Source of the DNA: Tenericutes bacterium HGW-Tenericutes-2 | GTDB lineage: Bacteria; Bacillota_I; Bacilli_A; Acholeplasmatales; Acholeplasmataceae | NCBI GenBank assembly: GCA_002839095.1 | Contig: PGXL01000011.1 | Span: forward strand, 1 to 63,476 | Direction: 5' to 3' | Length of the DNA: 63,476 nucleotides | In this document: positions 33,157-41,249 of the stretch, piece by piece | Layout: every line of letters starts with the position of its first letter | Numbering within the stretch: position 1 is the stretch's first letter | The notes under the pieces: model-generated | Databases searched by the model: none | Told to the model about the DNA's origin: nothing | The model's input: the letters and a program-made list of their open reading frames with translations, nothing else | Position numbers and translations under genes: made by a program

Positions 33157-34830
33157 TTAACCTTCTGTTGAAATAATAACTGGAATTGTAATCGGAGAAC
33201 GTCTTGTTTCTTGGTAAATATATCTGTTAACTTCATTTCTTACATCTCTCTTGTAGTCATTCCAGTTAATATATTTGCCCTCTAAATGCTTCTTTGAAAC
33301 TTCCATGAATGTTTCCTTAACCTTGTTCAAGATTTCTTCAGATTCTTGAACATAAACAAATCCTTTTGTGACGATTTTAACTTCACCAATGATTTGTTTG
33401 GTCTTAGGACTTACATGAGCAACTAGTAATAAAGCACCATCCTCTGCAAGTAATTCTCTATCCTTCATGACAAAGTCATTCACGTCTCCTACTGCAGTTC
33501 CATCAATTAATATTTCACCGACATTGATATCATTTCTAGAAACATATGGTTCCATGTTATCAAATGTAAGTACGTCACCGTTATCGAGTAAGAATATTTG
33601 GTCTTCCTTGTATCCTATATCTTGAGCTAATCTTTTCACACCAAATTGATGACGATATTCACCAATAGTTGGGATAATATATTTAGGTTTCAATAAATTA
33701 ATCATCATCTTAATTTCTTCAGCTGTCGCGTGTGCAGATGTTAATAATCTCTTATCAACGACTTTCACCTGAGCATCACTACGATATAAAATATCCATCG
33801 TTCTTGCTGCCATCTTTTCAGTGCCAGGAACTGGAGGAGTCATTAATAAAACTGTATCAGTTTCTTCAATATGAATGAGTCTATCTGCTTTCTTACACAT
33901 ACGTTGAAGCATAAAGAATGGTTCATGACGATTCCCTGTAACTAAGGCTACGATATCCTTACCATCATTTTTATTCTTTTCATCAATATATCTTAAATTA
34001 ATCAAGGATTCTTCTGGAATATTTAAATATCCATTATGAATTGCAATATCAACAATGCGTTGCGCTCTTCTACCGATAATCGCTATCTTTTTATGATGCG
34101 CTAACGATATATCAATAATACGTTGAATCTTTCTTAAATCAGATGAAAAGAGCGATACAATAATTCTTCCCTCAGCATTTGTAAAAACACTATTTAATCG
34201 ATGATTTAAATTATGATTTACACCACCGTTAAGCTCAAGTGTTGAACCGAGTGATTCAATTAATAAAGCAAGTACATTTTTTTCAGATAATTCATTGATC
34301 TTTCTAAAATCTGTTTGATACTTCACATCACCACTTTGATCAAAAGTGAAATCAGATGTATAAACAATCACTCCATCCACTGTATGCACTGCAATACCAA
34401 CAGATTCAGGAATTGAGTGTGTTGTATTAAAGAATGTGACACGCACATTACCAAATTTAATAATTGAATTTTGCGAAATCGTATTTAAAGTCAAGGTTCC
34501 TAAATCATAGCCTTCATCCTTTAACATATCATTAACAATTTGCATAGTGAAGTTTGTAGCATAGACTGGTACATTTAAATCCTTTAATATATGAGGTAAA
34601 GCACTGATATGGTCTTCATGAGCATGCGACAAAAAAATGCCACGAATGCGGTCCTTTGCTCTTACCAACACTCTATAATCGGGGATGATTTCATCCACAC
34701 CATAAAGCTCAGCACTTGGATACTTTATTCCAGCATCTAATATAAATATTTGCGAGTCGGCTTCGATCGCATACATGTTTTTACCATTCTCCCCTAGTCC
34801 ACCTAAGGCAAAAAACCTAATTTTACTCAA
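33157..34830 (-). CDS. rnjA: Ribonuclease J
   Basis: A 557-residue metallo-beta-lactamase/beta-CASP ribonuclease with 5'-3' exonuclease and endonuclease activity. The zinc motif is SHAHEDHISALPHI; the N-terminus RFFALGGLGENGKNMYAIE and the later VYTSDFTFDQ are typical. The beta-CASP part and the C-terminal dimerisation domain (GDVNDFVMKDRELLAEDGALL) are present at normal length. The combination of RNase J and PNPase suggests Gram-positive style mRNA decay. Single gene with own promoter. Confidence 0.96.
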   Translation of the reverse strand: MSKIRFFALGGLGENGKNMYAIEADSQIFILDAGIKYPSAELYGVDEIIPDYRVLVRAKDRIRGIFLSHAHEDHISALPHILKDLNVPVYATNFTMQIVNDMLKDEGYDLGTLTLNTISQNSIIKFGNVRVTFFNTTHSIPESVGIAVHTVDGVIVYTSDFTFDQSGDVKYQTDFRKINELSEKNVLALLIESLGSTLELNGGVNHNLNHRLNSVFTNAEGRIIVSLFSSDLRKIQRIIDISLAHHKKIAIIGRRAQRIVDIAIHNGYLNIPEESLINLRYIDEKNKNDGKDIVALVTGNRHEPFFMLQRMCKKADRLIHIEETDTVLLMTPPVPGTEKMAARTMDILYRSDAQVKVVDKRLLTSAHATAEEIKMMINLLKPKYIIPTIGEYRHQFGVKRLAQDIGYKEDQIFLLDNGDVLTFDNMEPYVSRNDINVGEILIDGTAVGDVNDFVMKDRELLAEDGALLLVAHVSPKTKQIIGEVKIVTKGFVYVQESEEILNKVKETFMEVSKKHLEGKYINWNDYKRDVRNEVNRYIYQETRRSPITIPVIISTEG

Positions 34831-34866
34831 TGTAACACTTCCTTTGCAACGTTTTTCACTATGGAT

Positions 34867-34894
34867 ATTATACCATGTTTTTTATATTACACAA
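34867..34894 (-). promoter_or_regulatory. rnjA promoter
   Basis: Minus-strand TTGTGT (34894-34889), 16-base spacer, TATAAT (34872-34867). Confidence 0.65.
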
Positions 34895-34941
34895 TCAATT
34901 TGTCTCATAACTATGTTATGATAAGAATAGGTGAAAAGAAT

Positions 34942-35523
34942 ATGATTAACTATCCGATAAAACGAAAATCACAAGTGAAAACAACCAATTATGCCAACCT
35001 TGGAATGACTTTGGAAGGTGACATTGAAGCAAGCAATACCTATTATTTGAATCATGGTATCGCAGTCATACACAAAAAGCCTACTCCAGTCCAGGTTGTA
35101 AACGTAAGCTATCCTGCAAGAAATAAAGCAAAAATCACAGAAGCTTACTATAAAACACCTTCTACAACTGACTTTAATGGTGTTTATAAAGGTAACTATA
35201 TCGACTTTGATGCGAAGGAAACCAATTCTAAGACATCAATGCCCTTAAAGAATGTTCATGAGCATCAAATTGACCATTTAAGAAACGTGGATAAGCAAGG
35301 TGGTATTTCATTTTTAATTGTTCATTTTAAAGCTTATAATGAATATTTTTTACTACCTTCAAAGATTTTGTTTCAATATTGGGACCTAAAATTCGATAAA
35401 GAAAAGGGACGAAAATCCATCCCTTATTCTGCATTTCAAGAAAATGCTTTACCGATTCAATTTGGTTATCAACCAAGACTGAATTACTTAAATGCTGTGG
35501 ATCAATTACTTTCAGCTAAATGA
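34942..35523 (+). CDS. recU: Holliday junction resolvase RecU
   Basis: About 193 residues from ATG 34942 (AGGTGA upstream; the longer frame to 34861 has no ribosome site). It is the Gram-positive resolvase. The conserved core includes GMTLEGDIEASN, IHKKPTPVQVV, TTDFNGVYKGNYIDFDAKET with the catalytic acidic and Lys residues, and HEHQIDHL. The commonly seen NRGM is NLGM here. The gene ends in TGA, showing that TGA is a stop codon in this organism. Its last 22 bases overlap thiT on the other strand. Confidence 0.93.
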   Translation: MINYPIKRKSQVKTTNYANLGMTLEGDIEASNTYYLNHGIAVIHKKPTPVQVVNVSYPARNKAKITEAYYKTPSTTDFNGVYKGNYIDFDAKETNSKTSMPLKNVHEHQIDHLRNVDKQGGISFLIVHFKAYNEYFLLPSKILFQYWDLKFDKEKGRKSIPYSAFQENALPIQFGYQPRLNYLNAVDQLLSAK

Positions 35524-36194
35524 TTAGAAATGGTTTGAAGTCTCTTATGGATCAATAACCCTATTCCAATCACTACAACTGATGTTGTAAAGATATAAAT
35601 GAAATTATAACCGAAGCTATAAAGAATCAAATTATCACCTACACCTGCGAATATGCGTGTAGCAAGGTTATGAGACTCATTGCCTAAAGCAACCTGCTCA
35701 GATGCATATGCAATACTACTACCCCATAAGATAACACCTGAAATGGTACTAGACACTAAACGAATTGCACTCACAAATAAAACTGCAACTGCAAATCTTT
35801 GCTTCTTTTGTAAGCCGTCCTTGAATAATCCAGATAAGCCAAAAGCCATAAAAGGAATAACATAATCAAAGAGAATAAGCATTACAATCATTCCAAACGT
35901 CCATGGAATACCTGTCCATGATTCCAATGTCACTCGAAGTGTCTCAAGATAAATAATATAATCTATCCCAAAATTGTAAAGTGCATAGATGAATCCGGAT
36001 AATAATCCATACTTTAAACCAACTAGCAAGCCAATCAATACAAGTGGTAACATCGAAATTCCGAAGAATTTACCACCAAATGGCATACTCAAATTCAGTC
36101 CTGGGATTGTGCTTGACACAATATCAAGGATAATTGCGACTGCTAAAAGATTCACTGCAATTAGCATGCGCCACGTTTCTTTCTTTAACTTCAC
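35502..36194 (-). CDS. thiT: ECF transporter S component for thiamin (ThiT-like)
   Basis: A 230-residue membrane protein with about six hydrophobic segments. GGKFFGISMLPLVLIGLLVG and the loop ESWTGIPWTF resemble ThiT. The TPP riboswitch directly upstream argues for thiamin (or a precursor) as substrate. It needs the shared EcfT and EcfA subunits, which are not in the window. The start is GTG 36194, nine bases after AGGAGG. Uptake implies that the cell does not make thiamin itself. Confidence 0.88.
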   Translation of the reverse strand: MKLKKETWRMLIAVNLLAVAIILDIVSSTIPGLNLSMPFGGKFFGISMLPLVLIGLLVGLKYGLLSGFIYALYNFGIDYIIYLETLRVTLESWTGIPWTFGMIVMLILFDYVIPFMAFGLSGLFKDGLQKKQRFAVAVLFVSAIRLVSSTISGVILWGSSIAYASEQVALGNESHNLATRIFAGVGDNLILYSFGYNFIYIFTTSVVVIGIGLLIHKRLQTISNHLAESN

Positions 36195-36212
36195 TTTCTT
36201 TTTCCTCCTTAG

Positions 36213-36351
36213 AAAAATAAAAAATTTCTATGGATGACCAAAGAAATTGCTAGTATGTATGATTTACATCTAACTATCCCTCCGCTGGTACGATCCAGAT
36301 CAGGTTCTCGGGTCGACTTTCGTCCTCTCAGCACATGGCTCCCCGTAGTGA
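36213..36351 (-). promoter_or_regulatory. TPP riboswitch with terminator
   Basis: Minus-strand aptamer at about 36351-36262 shows GGGGAGCC, CTGAGAGGACG, GACCCGAGAACCTGATCTGG and ACCAGCGGAGGGAT in order. The expression platform is a terminator, AATTTCT pairing with AGAAATT then TTTT-A-TTTTT (36248-36213), just before the thiT ribosome site. TPP should switch the gene off by termination. A TTGATA-17-TATTCT promoter candidate lies upstream at about 36361-36389. Confidence 0.95.
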
Positions 36352-36415
36352 TCATTAATAGAATACTATAAATATATCAATATATCAATTCATATGAAAA
36401 AAAGGTGGAAATAAA

Positions 36416-36865
36416 ATGACAGATATAATTATTGCAATACTTGTTCTACTCTTCCTTACCGTATTGTTCTTAATACCAAACTTTAAAATTGTTCGTGCAA
36501 ATGAAGTACAAATCGTTGAAAGATTGGGTAGATTTCACAAAATGCTAAGTGAACCTGGCATTCATTTTATCGTTCCATTAATTGATCGTGTTATACAAGT
36601 TGTACCCTTATTAGAGTCACATAAGAAATTTCATTTTAAAGTCAATAAAGATGAAGAAGAGATTACATATCACTTAGAATATCGTTATAAGGTTGCTGAT
36701 GTCATGTTATTTGTTTATGCAGCATTAGATTCATTAGAGGCAATAGAAATCCATATTAAGAATATAATAGAAGAGCAAGATGTAATTGATGAGACTGCAC
36801 TACTTGCACTTCAGGAAGTATCCTTGACTTTTGGAATTGAATTAATCGATATTCAATCAAAATAA
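36416..36865 (+). CDS. Truncated SPFH/band-7 domain protein
   Basis: A 149-residue protein with one N-terminal membrane helix (about 4-24) followed by the start of an SPFH domain (VRANEVQIVERLGRFHKMLSEPGIHFIVPLIDRV), which closely resembles the full-length SPFH protein at 37768-38712. It stops after the domain and lacks the coiled-coil and C-terminal oligomerisation part. AGGTGG precedes ATG. It may be an intact small membrane-microdomain protein or the remnant of a duplicated gene. It is separated from the next operon by a promoter. Confidence 0.75.
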   Translation: MTDIIIAILVLLFLTVLFLIPNFKIVRANEVQIVERLGRFHKMLSEPGIHFIVPLIDRVIQVVPLLESHKKFHFKVNKDEEEITYHLEYRYKVADVMLFVYAALDSLEAIEIHIKNIIEEQDVIDETALLALQEVSLTFGIELIDIQSK

Positions 36866-36891
36866 CAAATAATAATTTTTAGTAATTTTAC

Positions 36892-36919
36892 TTGCATTTC
36901 AAATAATTAAGCGTATAAT
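36892..36919 (+). promoter_or_regulatory. Promoter of the NfeD/SPFH operon
   Basis: TTGCAT (36892-36897), 16-base spacer, TATAAT (36914-36919), followed by AAGGAGTGAT. Confidence 0.7.
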
Positions 36920-36942
36920 TAGAAGTGTAAGGAGTGATAAAT

Positions 36943-37317
36943 ATGGAGATTACCTGGTTTAACGAAAAACCAAAGGACTTAATTGTGACACTCGCTGCTG
37001 GTAATATTACATTAAACAAACCAGCAACATTATATTTTGAGAACGCTTATAGCGTTATGCTTGGTATGGACAAATTAAAGAAACTCATTGTAGTCAAACC
37101 GCTTAACAAAGCGGAGGCAATGAGACATGATATTCCTGATAGCAATAAGTACAAGATCACAGTAAGATCATCTTATAGCAGAGTAACAAACAAAGCATTT
37201 ATGGATGAAGTGAGTGAACTTGCAGGACTCAATTTAAACGTTGAGACACATAAGTTTAAGGCTACTTGGAATCATAATGATCAAATCTTACTTGTAGATT
37301 TGAAGGAGGAGATGTAA
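36943..37317 (+). CDS. Unknown protein in the NfeD/SPFH operon
   Basis: About 124 residues from ATG 36943 (AAGGAGTGAT upstream; an ATG at 36934 lies within that spacer). It has no signal peptide or membrane segment, has a mixed alpha/beta look, and begins MEITWFNEKPKDLIVTL. I do not recognise a family. It is the first gene of an operon, one base before an nfeD-like gene, so a role in SPFH membrane microdomains is the best contextual guess. Confidence 0.75.
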   Translation: MEITWFNEKPKDLIVTLAAGNITLNKPATLYFENAYSVMLGMDKLKKLIVVKPLNKAEAMRHDIPDSNKYKITVRSSYSRVTNKAFMDEVSELAGLNLNVETHKFKATWNHNDQILLVDLKEEM

Positions 37318-37318
37318 T

Positions 37319-37750
37319 ATGGTAGAATACATGGTTTGGTTTTGGTTAGCATTATTTGTAGTCGCATTAATACTCGAACTATTTACTGCTGACATGATTA
37401 GTATTTGGTTTGCACTTGCAGCTGTTCCTAGCTTTATCATGGCACTTGTTCTTGTGAATCCAGTCGTTCAGATTATTACGTTTGCTGTAGTAACTGCAGT
37501 CCTTCTTCTTTTAACAAGACCAGTTGTCAAGAAATATATGAAAACCAATGAAATAAAAACCAATGTCGATGCCATCGTTGGCATGACAGGTCCAGTGATT
37601 AAAGAAATTACACCAGATACGATTGGTAAAATTAAGATTAGATATATGGAGTGGTCAGCTATTTCTAAGGAAACCTTAGTTGTCGGTGATATGGCTAGAG
37701 TACTCGATGTTGAAGGTGTAAAATTAATAGTAGAAAAAATAGAAAAATAG
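37319..37750 (+). CDS. NfeD-like membrane protein
   Basis: A 143-residue NfeD-family protein of the short form, without the N-terminal protease domain. Hydrophobic segments lie at about 5-22, 28-44 and 48-66 (WFALAAVPSFIMALV). A C-terminal OB-fold domain (about 80-140) begins VGMTGPVIKEI. NfeD proteins pair with SPFH proteins (here the next gene, 17 bases on) and help to form or control membrane microdomains. Confidence 0.88.
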   Translation: MVEYMVWFWLALFVVALILELFTADMISIWFALAAVPSFIMALVLVNPVVQIITFAVVTAVLLLLTRPVVKKYMKTNEIKTNVDAIVGMTGPVIKEITPDTIGKIKIRYMEWSAISKETLVVGDMARVLDVEGVKLIVEKIEK

Positions 37751-37767
37751 AAAGTGGGGAATAAAAA

Positions 37768-38712
37768 ATGGAATTCTTAAGTATTTTTGTTAGTCCTATT
37801 GCTAATGCAGCTGTAGTTACAGGCATTATCTTAGCAGTAGTCTTTGCATTCGTTTTACTTGCATTAAGCTTTAAGCTTGTACAACAAACTAAAGCAGTCA
37901 TTGTAGAACGTCTAGGTGCTTATCACAAGACATTAGGTGTAGGTTTACACTTTATCATTCCAGTGTTTGATCGTGTGATTAAGACAGTATCAATGAAGGA
38001 ACAAGTCAAAGACTTTGATCCACAACCTGTTATTACAAGAGATAATGTAACAATGCAAATTGATACAGTCGTCTTCTTCCAGATTACAGACCCTAAGTTA
38101 TATACATACGGTACTGAAAATCCATTAATGGCGATTGAAAACATTTCTGCAACTACATTGCGTAATATCATTGGTGATCTTGATTTAGACCAAACCTTAA
38201 CATCAAGAGATTTAATTAACACCAAGATGAGAGAAATCTTAGATGAAGCAACTGACCCATGGGGAATTAAAGTCAACCGTGTCGAAGTTAAAAACATCGT
38301 TCCACCTAAAGATATCCGTGATTCCATGGAAAAGCAAATGCGTGCTGAACGTGAAAAACGTGCTCAAATCCTTCAAGCTGAAGGGGAAAAGCGTGCTCAA
38401 ATTCTAAACGCTGAAGGGGAATATGAAGCTGTAGTTCTAAGAGCTGAAGCATCAAAGAAACAAAGAGTATTGAATGCTGAAGGGGAAGCAACTGCTATTT
38501 TAAGAGTTAAAGAAGCTGAAGCACTAGGTATTAAGTTAATTAAGGATGCTGGTGCGGATCAAGCAGTATTAACACTTAAATCCTTAGAAGCATTAGCACT
38601 TGTAGCAAATGGTCAAGCAACAAAGATTGTTGTACCTACAAACATTACCGATATCGCATCCACAGTATTAATGGCTGCAGAAATCGCAAAAGAAGGAACT
38701 GCAAAGAAATAA
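37768..38712 (+). CDS. SPFH-domain protein (paraslipin/QmcA type)
   Basis: A 314-residue stomatin-like protein. One N-terminal membrane helix (about 10-35) is followed by the SPFH domain (about 35-185; VIVERLGAYHKTLGVGLHFIIPVFDRV, ITDPKLYTYG) and an Ala/Glu/Arg/Lys-rich coiled coil (about 190-250). The coiled coil contains a near-repeat, AEGEKRAQIL twice. The end is LAAEIAKE-like. Such proteins form large ring or cage oligomers on the membrane and associate with proteases. It ends the operon with a terminator. Confidence 0.93.
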   Translation: MEFLSIFVSPIANAAVVTGIILAVVFAFVLLALSFKLVQQTKAVIVERLGAYHKTLGVGLHFIIPVFDRVIKTVSMKEQVKDFDPQPVITRDNVTMQIDTVVFFQITDPKLYTYGTENPLMAIENISATTLRNIIGDLDLDQTLTSRDLINTKMREILDEATDPWGIKVNRVEVKNIVPPKDIRDSMEKQMRAEREKRAQILQAEGEKRAQILNAEGEYEAVVLRAEASKKQRVLNAEGEATAILRVKEAEALGIKLIKDAGADQAVLTLKSLEALALVANGQATKIVVPTNITDIASTVLMAAEIAKEGTAKK

Positions 38713-38716
38713 ATCA

Positions 38717-38740
38717 AAGGAGCCTAGCTCCTTTTTTTTG
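38717..38740 (+). terminator. Terminator of the NfeD/SPFH operon
   Basis: AAGGAG-cctag-CTCCTT hairpin followed by eight T. Confidence 0.85.
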
Positions 38741-38802
38741 TATGTAACTATGTTAATATCCTTATATCAATAATAATATTTTTGTATTTAATAAATCATA
38801 TC

Positions 38803-38875
38803 AAATGAAATAAAACACTCATTTTTTCTTTATTATTTCATTTAGATTGACGAAATGAAATTAAAGTGATAAAAT
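38803..38875 (+). promoter_or_regulatory. fic promoter with three AAATGAAAT operator-like motifs
   Basis: The promoter is TTGACG (38847-38852), 17-base spacer, TAAAAT (38870-38875). The 9-mer AAATGAAAT occurs at 38803-38811, inverted at 38835-38843, and again at 38853-38861 between the -35 and -10. The first two form an 11-base inverted pair (AAATGAAATAA/TTATTTCATTT). A repressor bound here would block the promoter; the C-terminal winged helix of the Fic protein is a candidate. Confidence 0.55.
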
Positions 38876-38904
38876 AAGCCTGTAATTTCAATTGGAGGTG
38901 TATC

Positions 38905-40050
38905 ATGAATCGTTCAGGGCAATTTGTTTCTAACCTATCGGGTATTTTATCCTACCAGTCTTTTAAACCTAGTGATTTACCACCAACACCTGGAATTATC
39001 ATCGATGATATCTTAGGTAAAAAGATGAATGAAGCTTATCACTTACTAGGTAAACTAGATGGGATTTCTAGATTAATACCGAATAGGGATCTATTCATTT
39101 CAATGTATGTTCGAAAGGAAGCACTTCTTTCAAGTCAAATTGAAGGTACACAAGCAACACTCGATGATATATTTGATCCTCATTTGGAGCAAAACATGAA
39201 TCTTGATGTCGAAGAAGTTATTCAATACTTGAAAGCATTACACCATGGAAATAGTCTTTTGCAAAAACTTCCTATTTCCATCAGATTGATTAAGGAAATT
39301 CATCAAGTGCTTCTATCCTCTTCGAGAGGTAGGGAAAAGGAACCAGGTGAATTTAGAAGAACACAAAACTGGATCGATCCACAAGGCAGTTCACTCAAAA
39401 ACGCAAAATTTATACCACCAAATATCCATGATATGATGGAATCACTTTCGAATCTAGAATCCTATATACGCCAAGATGATTCTACTGATTCGCTTATCAA
39501 AATCGCACTCATTCATTATCAATTTGAAACAATTCATCCATTTTTAGATGGTAATGGAAGGTTAGGAAGACTTTTAATCTCTATTTTGCTCAAGCATTAT
39601 GGATTACTTGAAGCAGACACACTGTATTTATCTTATTATCTAAAGAGAAATCGGATTGAATATTATGACAGGTTAATGGATGTGAGGTTGAAGGGACACT
39701 ACGAAGCTTGGATCACATTTTTCCTAGAAGGTGTAATTGAATCTTCAAAACATGCACTTAACACAATAGAAGCTTTACTCGATTTAAGAGAGAAACATCT
39801 AAAAATGCTAACCTCATTACAAGGAAAAACAAAACAAACAGCACTTTTGCTGTTTGACTATATTGAATCTCATCCGATTATTGACATCAAGCAAGCAAGT
39901 ATCGGAATCAAAAAAGCATTTAATACCGTTTCATCTGCAATAGAGACATTTGAAGATTTTGGTATATTAAAACAAGTTGATGGCAATAAAAGATATCGCA
40001 TATTTGCTTATGAGCCTTACTTAAGTATCCTTAGAGATGGTACAGTTTAA
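38905..40050 (+). CDS. Fic-domain AMP-transferase, class II self-inhibited
   Basis: A 381-residue Fic protein. The catalytic motif HPFLDGNGRLGR at about residues 212-223 is complete (His base, Asp-Gly-Asn-Gly-Arg). An N-terminal inhibitory helix has the motif SSQIEG ((S/T)xxxE(G/N)) at about residue 76, which marks class II Fic enzymes in which the Glu blocks ATP placement. The C-terminal part (about 310-375) looks like a winged helix-turn-helix (IKQASIGIKKAFNTVSSAIETF). Fic enzymes AMPylate target proteins. An antitoxin gene is not adjacent. GGAGGTG precedes ATG. Confidence 0.92.
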   Translation: MNRSGQFVSNLSGILSYQSFKPSDLPPTPGIIIDDILGKKMNEAYHLLGKLDGISRLIPNRDLFISMYVRKEALLSSQIEGTQATLDDIFDPHLEQNMNLDVEEVIQYLKALHHGNSLLQKLPISIRLIKEIHQVLLSSSRGREKEPGEFRRTQNWIDPQGSSLKNAKFIPPNIHDMMESLSNLESYIRQDDSTDSLIKIALIHYQFETIHPFLDGNGRLGRLLISILLKHYGLLEADTLYLSYYLKRNRIEYYDRLMDVRLKGHYEAWITFFLEGVIESSKHALNTIEALLDLREKHLKMLTSLQGKTKQTALLLFDYIESHPIIDIKQASIGIKKAFNTVSSAIETFEDFGILKQVDGNKRYRIFAYEPYLSILRDGTV

Positions 40051-40057
40051 TCACTAT

Positions 40058-40090
40058 GGTATGAATCTATTCAGGTTCATACCTTTTTTT
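40058..40090 (+). terminator. fic terminator
   Basis: GGTATGAA pairs with TTCATACC, followed by seven T. Confidence 0.85.
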
Positions 40091-40114
40091 GAAGAAGAAA
40101 GTGTATTGGATTAA

Positions 40115-40138
40115 GAAAAAAAAGGTATCATAGATACC
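40115..40138 (-). terminator. Terminator of the pdp-phosphodiesterase operon
   Basis: Minus-strand GGTATC-tat-GATACC hairpin followed by eight T, touching the last base of the gene. Confidence 0.8.
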
Positions 40139-41241
40139 TATTTGTGATATATAACCAACGGAACTTCCATTTCTCCCTTGGTAAGTCCTGCATGATGTGC
40201 AAGAAATTTATTGTGAGAACCTAATTTAAACATATATGAATCAATTGCTATACCAATAAAGTCACCTAAAAAATCATGAATTAATGGATGAGTAAAGCCA
40301 GTTCCTAACAATTTAGAATTTAATAATTCTTTCTTGCTTAAGAGCATGAAATGCTTTCCATACATTCGATTAAAATGCCTTTTGAAAGCTTTCTTAAAGA
40401 AGGGTTTAATAAAAAAATTGGTAGCTCTTGGTTCCATTGAAGGCATTCTAAGAAGCATGGATAACAATTTTTTATCAGCAAGTAAATCATATGCATTGAC
40501 ATCAATTAATCCATGGTCTGCGATAACAATCATTAATACATCTTCTGCTAATTCATCTTTGAGTCGATCCAGCTCAGTATTTAAATCATTTAATGCTTTA
40601 TTTGTTTCCTTTGAGTGAATGCCATAATCATGCTCAGTCATATCTGGTTCTGTCCAGTAAACATAAGTAAAAGTCTTTAAATCGTTTCTATGAATTTCTA
40701 GCACTCTATTCCCCTGTTCATGAAATGAACGAAACCCATTCTCACGAAAGCTTGGAAATAATTCATAGGTATTTACATCAGGTGAAGCCTTTTGAATTTG
40801 CTCATAGATGGTTGGATACTTTAAGTACTTATCTCTAAGTAATTCCTTAAACTTGACTTCAGGATGATAATAATCATGATTTAAAAAAACTGCAACATTC
40901 GAATTTTCCTTTTTAAAATATTGAATCCATCCTAAATATCCACTAGATATTGGTGGAAGACCTGATAAGACGGCATTGGTTGCAGCTACAGTTGTTGGAG
41001 GAAAGATTGAAGTAATCCATTTCTTATTATATTTTAGCAAAAAAGCATCTGGTTTTAGATGCTCTTCGATAATATTTTTTCCCATGCCGTCTAATAGAAC
41101 CAAGACAACATGGTTATAGTTATTTTTTAATTCTTCTTCTAGTTCTGGAATTGCGTCATAAATAGTTGGAGCATGATAATGCTTCAATAGGGTTGCAGAT
41201 ACATTCAATATTGAATTTTTGTAATCTGGATATTGAATCAT
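40138..41241 (-). CDS. Alkaline-phosphatase-superfamily phosphodiesterase/pyrophosphatase
   Basis: A 367-residue protein of the type I phosphodiesterase/nucleotide pyrophosphatase family. Metal-binding and nucleophile regions are visible: VLLDGMGKNI near the N-terminus, PPTTVAATNAVLSG with the nucleophile Thr, TEPDMTEHDYGIH, and IVIADHGLID. No signal peptide is present, so it is probably cytoplasmic. The substrate is unknown; nucleotides or sugar phosphates are plausible because it follows a pyrimidine nucleoside phosphorylase gene by eight bases. Confidence 0.85.
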   Translation of the reverse strand: MIQYPDYKNSILNVSATLLKHYHAPTIYDAIPELEEELKNNYNHVVLVLLDGMGKNIIEEHLKPDAFLLKYNKKWITSIFPPTTVAATNAVLSGLPPISSGYLGWIQYFKKENSNVAVFLNHDYYHPEVKFKELLRDKYLKYPTIYEQIQKASPDVNTYELFPSFRENGFRSFHEQGNRVLEIHRNDLKTFTYVYWTEPDMTEHDYGIHSKETNKALNDLNTELDRLKDELAEDVLMIVIADHGLIDVNAYDLLADKKLLSMLLRMPSMEPRATNFFIKPFFKKAFKRHFNRMYGKHFMLLSKKELLNSKLLGTGFTHPLIHDFLGDFIGIAIDSYMFKLGSHNKFLAHHAGLTKGEMEVPLVIYHK

Positions 41242-41249
41242 TGATTAAC

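Noticed and set aside
36416-36942. Frameshifted SPFH pseudogene
   Set aside because: The 149-residue frame has its own ribosome site and clean stop, and the following 77 bases are AT-rich promoter sequence rather than the remainder of an SPFH gene in another frame. I keep it as a short CDS.
38345-38475. Tandem DNA repeat in the SPFH gene
   Set aside because: The near-repeats (GCTGAAGGGGAA and similar) encode the AEGE coiled-coil heptads normal for the family.
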